From positions 1 through 11,087 of the forward strand of contig DGNZ01000108.1 of assembly GCA_002389175.1 (NCBI GenBank): a stretch of 11,087 nt of DNA. Direction: 5' to 3'. Shown one piece after another: positions 6,612 through 11,087 of this stretch. Below the pieces are notes generated by a model. The model was not told the DNA's origin. It worked only from the letters and a program-made list of their open reading frames with translations, and did no database searches. Both the position numbers and the translations under genes were made by a program. The stretch is from Rhodospirillaceae bacterium UBA4479 (GTDB taxonomy: Bacteria > Pseudomonadota > Alphaproteobacteria > Rhodospirillales > Casp-alpha2). Within the stretch, counting starts at the first letter, position 1. Every line of letters begins with the position of its first letter.

Positions 6612-7319
6612 ATGAGTATTGCACCAAAAGACAGAATTTACGTGGCCCTCGATACCCCCGATGTGGGGGCGGCCATTGCCATGGCACAACAACTGGCGGG
6701 CTACGTCGGTGGGGTGAAACTGGGCAAGGAATTCTTTGTCGCCAATGGCCCTGACGCGGTGCGCGCCGTCGGTGGTTTGGGTATGCCGGTGTTCCTCGAT
6801 CTGAAATTCCACGATATCCCGAACACGGTCGCGGGTGCAGTACGTTCTGCGTTACCGTCAGCCCCTGCCATTTTGAATGTACACGCCATGGGCGGCTCGG
6901 CGATGATGCGCGCCGCCAAGGAAGCCTTGGGCACAGGTGATGGCCCAGCCCCCATGTTGATCGCGGTGACCGTACTGACGTCGCTGGGTGATGACGATCT
7001 GGCAGAACTGGGTATTTCGGTGACGGCGGAACAACAAGTTGTGCGCTTGGCGAAATTGACCCAGTCATGCGGGCTTGATGGGGTTGTCTGTAGCCCCCGC
7101 GAAATCGGCCCGATCCGCGATGCGTGCGGCGATGACTTTAAGCTGATCGTACCCGGCATTCGCCCAACCTGGGCCGCAACTGGCGATCAAAAACGGATCA
7201 CGACACCGTCTGACGCGATTGCATCTGGCGCCGATTACCTGGTGATCGGTCGCCCGATTACGTCAGCTGATGATCCAGTGGCGGCTGCTAAAATGATTGC
7301 GGACGAAATAGGTAACTGA
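6612..7319 (+). CDS. pyrF: Orotidine 5'-phosphate decarboxylase
   Basis: Converts OMP to UMP, the last step of de novo pyrimidine synthesis, in the cytoplasm. It has 235 residues, the usual bacterial length. The TIM-barrel signatures are VALDTPD (11-17, Asp14), Lys36 in VKLGKE, and the catalytic cluster Asp63-Lys65-Asp68 in FLDLKFHDIP. PGIRP (181-185) and IGRP (212-215, Arg214) bind phosphate. The ATG at 6612 fits the family N-terminus, but no clear Shine-Dalgarno precedes it (the nearest purines are TAAGACGA), so translation may depend on coupling or on S1. It follows lapA by 70 nt that include a hairpin. It converges on the minus-strand tenA gene, and a palindromic element begins immediately after its stop. 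Confidence 0.97.
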   Translation: MSIAPKDRIYVALDTPDVGAAIAMAQQLAGYVGGVKLGKEFFVANGPDAVRAVGGLGMPVFLDLKFHDIPNTVAGAVRSALPSAPAILNVHAMGGSAMMRAAKEALGTGDGPAPMLIAVTVLTSLGDDDLAELGISVTAEQQVVRLAKLTQSCGLDGVVCSPREIGPIRDACGDDFKLIVPGIRPTWAATGDQKRITTPSDAIASGADYLVIGRPITSADDPVAAAKMIADEIGN

Positions 7320-7422
7320 CCCCCTCACCTAACCTCTCCCCCCAAAGGGGGAGAGGGATAAAGACGGTATTTGTACAGGGTCCCTCTCCCACACATCGTG
7401 GGGGAGAGGACAGGTGAGGGGG
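7320..7422. repeat. 103-nt palindromic intergenic element between pyrF and tenA
   Basis: The outer arms CCCCCTCACCT (7320-7330) and AGGTGAGGGGG (7412-7422) are perfect inverted repeats. After a 2-nt mismatch, CCTCTCCCC (7333-7341) matches GGGGAGAGG (7401-7409), so the ends pair over 20 of 22 positions. Each half also folds by itself: 7333-7342 with 7347-7356 (10 bp, 4-nt loop), and 7383-7390 with 7402-7409 (8 bp) plus CAC/GTG with a 3-nt loop. The element starts right after the pyrF TGA and ends 2 nt before the tenA stop, so it is the entire convergent spacer. There is no ORF and no T run. It looks like a dispersed palindromic repeat or miniature element and could act as a bidirectional transcription end or mRNA 3' stabiliser. 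Multi-copy status cannot be seen here. Confidence 0.8.
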
Positions 7423-7424
7423 CG

Positions 7425-8105
7425 TTAGTCCGCCGCCCGCAAACCCATATCCCAAAAGGCGGCTTCTAACCGTGTCGCTTCGGCAAAGGTCTTTTGCAAG
7501 GATGCCATGCGCCCAGGACCGCCGCGTTCCTTCATCAGGCGATCCAATGTCGCGCGTTCATCTGCGGCGACATCTTGGTAATCCTTGGATGCATACATTT
7601 CGATCCAGGGCACATAGGGATTGCCTGCGATTTTGGTATCGGGGTTATGCGCCAGGGCATGGCCAATTTCGCCGTATCCCAACATGCAGGGTGCGAGCGC
7701 CACGTGCAGGTCGAGCAGATCGCCCTGTAGGCCCTTTTCTAGGACATAACGTGTATAGGCCATGGTTTCGGGGGCTTCGGTGACGGCGGCCATCTCAGCT
7801 TCGGTCAGGCCCCAGCCTGCGCAAAATTCAACGTGCAGCGCCATTTCCGTATCGACGATGGCACTCAGGCCCGCAGCGGCACCACGGATATCTTCTAACG
7901 TTTCGGCCTTATACGCGGCCAAGCCGTAAGCGCGGGCAAAATGGATCAGAAACAGATAATCTTGTTCCAAATAGAACCGAAATGCGGGTTCCGGCAGGGT
8001 GCCATCGGCCATCCCGGCGACAAACGGGTGGTCCACATACCGCTGCCAATCGTCGGCACAGGTATCACGCAAGGTATGAAACAGGCTTTTTGTTGCAGCA
8101 TTCAT
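7425..8105 (-). CDS. tenA: TenA family protein (aminopyrimidine aminohydrolase / thiaminase II)
   Basis: TenA enzymes hydrolyse amino-HMP derived from damaged thiamin for salvage, and can cleave thiamin itself. This one has 226 residues, the usual length, and is all-helical by composition. Key family residues are visible: Asp49 in the YLEQDY segment, the active-site Cys140 in APCMLGYGEIG, NPYVPWIEMYAS (162-173), and Glu214 four residues before the FW near the C-terminus; the Cys places it in the TenA_C class. The ATG at 8103-8105 is the only sensible start, though the upstream GGGG is only 1-2 nt away, so the ribosome binding site is poor. The gene stands alone on the minus strand between pyrF and trpF, with no other thi gene in view. 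Its promoter must lie in the 82-nt spacer shared with trpF, which contains a 29-bp dyad. The substrate is inferred from the family only. Confidence 0.92.
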   Translation of the reverse strand: MNAATKSLFHTLRDTCADDWQRYVDHPFVAGMADGTLPEPAFRFYLEQDYLFLIHFARAYGLAAYKAETLEDIRGAAAGLSAIVDTEMALHVEFCAGWGLTEAEMAAVTEAPETMAYTRYVLEKGLQGDLLDLHVALAPCMLGYGEIGHALAHNPDTKIAGNPYVPWIEMYASKDYQDVAADERATLDRLMKERGGPGRMASLQKTFAEATRLEAAFWDMGLRAAD

Positions 8106-8119
8106 ACCCCATATATTGG

Positions 8120-8148
8120 TCTAAGACTTGACGTTGTCGAGCCTTAGA
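8120..8148. promoter_or_regulatory. 29-bp dyad in the tenA-trpF divergent spacer, possible operator
   Basis: TCTAAG (8120-8125) mirrors CTTAGA (8143-8148) exactly. Next comes one A/C mismatch, then CTTGAC (8127-8132) against GTCGAG (8136-8141) with one T/G wobble, around a central GTT. That gives 11 Watson-Crick pairs plus one wobble out of 13. It contains TTGACG (8128-8133), and a consensus -35-like TTGACA follows at 8149-8154, 21 bp later; no good -10 is seen at standard spacing. It sits in the 82-nt spacer between the two divergent starts, 15 nt from the tenA ATG and 39 nt from the trpF ATG, so it could be an operator controlling either or both genes, or a leader stem-loop. Confidence 0.5.
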
Positions 8149-8187
8149 TTGACATTCCGGCGCATAAGTAAGGGAACGGATGCGACC

Positions 8188-8835
8188 ATGACCGTTGATG
8201 TAAAAATATGTGGGCTTCGAGAAGCCGAGCACGTGGATGCCGCCGTCAATGCGGGGGCGGCCCTGACCGGCTATGTGTTTTTCCCAAAATCACCACGCAA
8301 TGTGTCGATATCTGAGGCTGGCGCACTGACTGCGCGGGTGCCTGTCGGGGTCCGCAAAGTCGCCCTTGTCGTGGATGCAGATGATGATCTGCTGCGCGCC
8401 ATCGTCGATGGGGCCGGGGTCGATACGCTGCAGCTTCATGGGCATGAGACACCGGAGCGCGTAGCCGTGGTTCGCGATACTTTTGACCTGACGGTGATGA
8501 AGGCGCTGCCCATCGCCGATCAGGCCGATGTTGAGGCGGCACGCAGCTATCAGGATGTGTCCGATATGCTGTTGTTTGATGCCAAACCGCCCAAGGGCGC
8601 GACGCGGCCCGGTGGCAACGCGATGACGTTCGATTGGACGTTACTCAAAAATACAAAATGGTCTGTGCCGTGGATGTTGGCAGGCGGCCTGGATGCATCC
8701 AACGTGGCTGCGGCGCTGCGCATCAGTGGGGCGGGGATGGTCGATGTATCGAGTGCGGTCGAGGATGATCAGGGTCGCAAAGACGTTGCGAAAATCCGTG
8801 AATTTATCGCCGCCGCGCACGCTGTGCAGACCTAG
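8188..8835 (+). CDS. trpF: Phosphoribosylanthranilate isomerase
   Basis: Catalyses the Amadori rearrangement of phosphoribosylanthranilate to CdRP in tryptophan synthesis, in the cytoplasm. It has 215 residues, as usual for the family. Cys8 in VKICGL is the predicted general base and Asp131 in LLFDAKPP the predicted general acid. LQLHG (81-85), RPGGN (140-144), LAGGL (164-168) and MVDVSSAVE (184-192) are standard barrel and phosphate-site motifs. The open frame extends to an ATG at 8128, inside the dyad; the ATG at 8188 is preferred because the protein then begins MTVDVKICG and purine-rich AGGGAACGGA (8171-8180) lies just upstream. Next comes trpB after 106 nt. The trpC, trpD and trpE genes are not in the window, so the pathway is split. 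Confidence 0.96.
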   Translation: MTVDVKICGLREAEHVDAAVNAGAALTGYVFFPKSPRNVSISEAGALTARVPVGVRKVALVVDADDDLLRAIVDGAGVDTLQLHGHETPERVAVVRDTFDLTVMKALPIADQADVEAARSYQDVSDMLLFDAKPPKGATRPGGNAMTFDWTLLKNTKWSVPWMLAGGLDASNVAAALRISGAGMVDVSSAVEDDQGRKDVAKIREFIAAAHAVQT

Positions 8836-8886
8836 TCGAGCCCGATGTATCATCCATATAAGTTGACCAGTAACGCGCCAAAAATT

Positions 8887-8899
8887 CCTGTTAAACAGG
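8887..8899. promoter_or_regulatory. 13-bp palindrome upstream of trpB
   Basis: CCTGTT-A-AACAGG is a perfect odd-centred palindrome 42 nt before the trpB ATG, in the 106-nt trpF-trpB spacer. AA and TT at the flanks extend the symmetry after two mismatched pairs. It may be a small operator or a weak RNA hairpin (4 bp, 5-nt loop). TTGACC at 8863-8868 is a -35-like box upstream, but no good -10 is at standard spacing. There is no T run, so it is not a terminator. Confidence 0.35.
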
Positions 8900-8941
8900 G
8901 GTTCCAGCGGTTAAGTTTCGGGCCTTACGGAAAGGGTGATC

Positions 8942-10153
8942 ATGAATAAACCAAATACGCTCAGATCGGGTGTCGATGAAAACGGCCATTTCGGCATTTT
9001 TGGCGGCAGATATGTCGCTGAAACCTTGATGCCGCTGATTCTTAACGTCGAGAAGGCTTACGAGGCAGCTCGCCACGACGACGATTTCTGGGCCGAATTC
9101 CATCACATGATGAAGCATTATGTGGGCCGCCCGTCGCCGCTGTATTTTGCCGAGCGTCTGACCGAACATTTCGGTGGCGCCAAGATCTACATGAAGCGTG
9201 ACGAGTTGAACCACACCGGCGCGCACAAGATCAACAACACCATCGGCCAGATTTTGCTGGCGCGCCGCATGGGCAAAAAACGCATCATCGCCGAAACCGG
9301 TGCCGGACAGCACGGCGTCGCGACGGCGACCGTATGTGCATTGTTTGGCCTCAAGTGCGTTGTCTACATGGGGGAGACCGACGTTGAGCGGCAAAAGCCC
9401 AACGTATTCCGGATGAAACTGCTGGGTGCCGATATCGTCCCTGTGACCGCCGGGACGGGGACGCTCAAAGACGCCATGAACGAAGCGCTCCGTGATTGGG
9501 TCGCCAATGTCGAAGATACTTATTACCTGATCGGCACCGTTGCCGGACCGCATCCGTATCCGATGATGGTCCGCGATTTCCAATGTGTCATCGGTGATGA
9601 AACCAAGGTGCAGATGCAAGAAGCCGAAGGCCGCTTGCCCGATAGTCTGGTTGCCAGCATCGGTGGCGGTTCGAACGCTATGGGTCTGTTCCATCCGTTC
9701 TTGGATGATGACAGCGTGCGTATCATCGGGGTTGAGGCCGCAGGTCATGGGATTGAGACCGGAGAGCATTGCGCATCGTTGAACGGTGGCAAGCCGGGCG
9801 TCCTTCACGGCAACCGGACGTACTTGTTACAAAACGATGATGGTCAGATTTTAGACGGCTACTCAATTTCTGCCGGATTGGATTACCCGGGGATTGGGCC
9901 AGAGCATTCTTGGCTGCGGGATATCGGACGGGTTGAGTATGTGTCCATAACCGACAAAGAAGCGCTTGAGGCGTTTCAATTATGTACCGCGATGGAGGGC
10001 ATTATCCCTGCGCTGGAACCATGCCACGCGTTGGCGCACGTTGGTAAAATTGCACCGGATCTGCCAAGCGATCATTTGCTGGTTATGAACATGTGCGGTC
10101 GGGGGGATAAGGATATCTTTGCCGTCGCCGACATGTTGGGGTTTGACCTATGA
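8942..10153 (+). CDS. trpB: Tryptophan synthase beta chain
   Basis: Condenses indole with serine to give tryptophan, using PLP, in the alpha2beta2 complex with TrpA. It has 403 residues, close to the usual 390-410. FGIFGGRYV near the N-terminus is diagnostic. The PLP Schiff-base lysine is predicted as Lys96 in GAHKINNT, the catalytic Glu118 lies in ETGAGQHG (118-125), and the phosphate loop GGGSNAMG is at 241-248. The frame can be opened at a GTG (8936), but that codon overlaps the ribosome binding site GGAAAGGG (8929-8936); the ATG at 8942, 5 nt beyond it, is the better start. The stop overlaps the trpA ATG by 4 nt, matching the 1:1 subunit need. Confidence 0.98.
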   Translation: MNKPNTLRSGVDENGHFGIFGGRYVAETLMPLILNVEKAYEAARHDDDFWAEFHHMMKHYVGRPSPLYFAERLTEHFGGAKIYMKRDELNHTGAHKINNTIGQILLARRMGKKRIIAETGAGQHGVATATVCALFGLKCVVYMGETDVERQKPNVFRMKLLGADIVPVTAGTGTLKDAMNEALRDWVANVEDTYYLIGTVAGPHPYPMMVRDFQCVIGDETKVQMQEAEGRLPDSLVASIGGGSNAMGLFHPFLDDDSVRIIGVEAAGHGIETGEHCASLNGGKPGVLHGNRTYLLQNDDGQILDGYSISAGLDYPGIGPEHSWLRDIGRVEYVSITDKEALEAFQLCTAMEGIIPALEPCHALAHVGKIAPDLPSDHLLVMNMCGRGDKDIFAVADMLGFDL

Positions 10154-11004
10154 GTGGCCCAGAAACGCGTATTGATCGTCGGTTCAAAAAACTAAAAGCC
10201 GAGGGACGCGCCGGATTGGTGACATTCATGACCGCGGGGGATCCGGACTTAGAAACGTCAGCCAAGATTTTGGACGGCATCGCTCTGGCCGGGGCCGATC
10301 TGATTGAACTGGGTGTGCCGTTTTCCGATCCGATGGCCGATGGCCCCGCGATTCAGGCGAGCTCTCTTCGTGCCATCAAAGCGGGGATGACGCTGCGCAA
10401 AACATTAGCGATGGTCGCTGAATTCCGTAAAAAAGATGACGATACGCCAATCATTCTGATGGGCTACTACAACCCGATATACATCTATGGCGTCGATCAG
10501 TTTTTGGTGGATGCCAAAGAAGCAGGCGTCGATGGTTTCATCGTGGTCGATCTGCCACCCGAAGAAGAGCAGGAACTTTGTCTGCCTACGATTGCCGCAG
10601 GTCTGAACTTTATCTATCTGACCGCGCCCACAACTGATGACGAACGCCTGCCGCGTGTGGTTGAACACGCCAGCGGCTTTATCTATTTCGTATCCATCTT
10701 GGGGATCACGGGGACACGCGCCGCCAATGCAGACGATGCCGCCGTGCATGTGAAGCGGATCAAAAGCCACTCTGACTTACCCGTGTGTGTCGGCTTTGGC
10801 ATTCGCACGCCGGAACAAGCGGCAGAATTTGCCAAGATTGCCGATGGCGTGGTCGTGGGCTCGGCCCTGGTCGACAAAGTGACGGCGAATTTAGGCGACG
10901 ATGGCACCATTGGTCCGAACACGGTCGATGATGTGCTGGGCTTGGTGCGTGAACTTGCTGGTGGGGTGCGCGGCGCGCATACTGGGCGCGGAGACGCATC
11001 ATGA
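10150..11004 (+). CDS. trpA: Tryptophan synthase alpha chain
   Basis: Cleaves indole-3-glycerol phosphate to indole and glyceraldehyde 3-phosphate; indole is channelled to TrpB. It has 284 residues, slightly longer than the typical 265-270 because of a C-terminal extension (about 270-284, Gly/Arg-rich). Catalytic Glu53 and Asp64 are in IELGVPFSDPMADGPAIQ. FVSILGITGTR (the loop 6 region) and VGFGIR carry substrate-phosphate contacts. The ATG overlaps the trpB TGA (ATGA), and the trpA TGA overlaps the accD ATG in the same way. No terminator separates these genes, so trpB-trpA-accD are read as one coupled unit. Confidence 0.98.
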   Translation: MSGPETRIDRRFKKLKAEGRAGLVTFMTAGDPDLETSAKILDGIALAGADLIELGVPFSDPMADGPAIQASSLRAIKAGMTLRKTLAMVAEFRKKDDDTPIILMGYYNPIYIYGVDQFLVDAKEAGVDGFIVVDLPPEEEQELCLPTIAAGLNFIYLTAPTTDDERLPRVVEHASGFIYFVSILGITGTRAANADDAAVHVKRIKSHSDLPVCVGFGIRTPEQAAEFAKIADGVVVGSALVDKVTANLGDDGTIGPNTVDDVLGLVRELAGGVRGAHTGRGDAS

Positions 11005-11087
11005 GCTGGATCACAAACTTCGTTCGACCCAAATTGCAAAGCCTTGTCGGGCGCAAAGAAGTTCCCGACAACCTGTGGCACAAGTGC
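11001..11087 (+). CDS. accD: Acetyl-CoA carboxylase carboxyltransferase subunit beta, N-terminal fragment
   Basis: Only the first 29 codons are in the window; the gene is cut by the window edge. The N-terminus MSWITNFVRPK with EVPDNLWHKC at 20-29 is typical of AccD, which forms the carboxyltransferase with AccA to make malonyl-CoA. Cys29 should be the first ligand of its four-cysteine zinc finger. The ATG overlaps the trpA TGA by 4 nt. trpB-trpA-accD order is common in Proteobacteria, often followed by folC, which cannot be checked here. Confidence 0.93.
   Translation, partial: MSWITNFVRPKLQSLVGRKEVPDNLWHKC

Noticed and set aside
8128..8187. Upstream extension of trpF from the ATG at 8128
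   Set aside because: The 20 added residues do not look like TrpF, the start would lie inside the dyad, and the ATG at 8188 has purine-rich sequence upstream and the family N-terminus.
8891..9808. 305-codon minus-strand frame antisense to trpB
   Set aside because: It lies over a certain TrpB coding region and shows no recognisable domain; His/Asp-rich composition is typical of antisense reading.

Overview
The window is chromosomal housekeeping DNA from a member of the Alphaproteobacteria, most likely Rhodospirillales-like. The evidence is the alphaproteobacterial FYDLN-acid protein next to aroA, the order aroA-cmk-rpsA, the 36-kDa-type sppA followed by ihfB and a lapA-like gene, and trpF-trpB-trpA running directly into accD. 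The taxonomic call is inference from protein character and gene order; the genus cannot be fixed by eye.

Layout. At the left end, on the minus strand, are a tRNA-Ala(GGC) gene and a small zinc-ribbon protein with a long Asp/Glu tail. A plus-strand block follows: aroA and cmk share an ATGA stop/start overlap, then comes a 164-nt leader and rpsA, which ends at a strong intrinsic terminator (4762-4798). The next plus-strand block is sppA, ihfB, lapA-like and pyrF. pyrF converges on a minus-strand TenA-family gene, and the whole gap between them is filled by a 103-nt imperfect palindrome (7320-7422). tenA and trpF diverge from an 82-nt spacer that holds a 29-bp dyad (8120-8148). The last block is trpF, trpB, trpA and the start of accD; trpB/trpA and trpA/accD both overlap by ATGA. 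The window ends at codon 29 of accD, the first cysteine of its expected zinc finger.

How the genes work together. aroA (chorismate supply) and trpF/trpB/trpA serve aromatic amino acid synthesis but lie in separate transcription units. cmk and pyrF belong to pyrimidine metabolism. rpsA and the tRNA serve translation. ihfB encodes a nucleoid protein. sppA and the lapA-like gene act at the inner membrane. accD starts fatty acid synthesis and is coupled to trpA. tenA is a thiamin salvage/degradation-type gene standing alone, not in a visible thi operon.

I see no phage, transposase, CRISPR, toxin-antitoxin or defence genes, and no evidence for an undescribed multi-gene system. The non-routine signals are small: two dyads near trp genes, the palindromic element, a class II-type AroA with glycine at the position that is alanine in CP4 EPSPS, and several start sites that need moving from the longest ORF.
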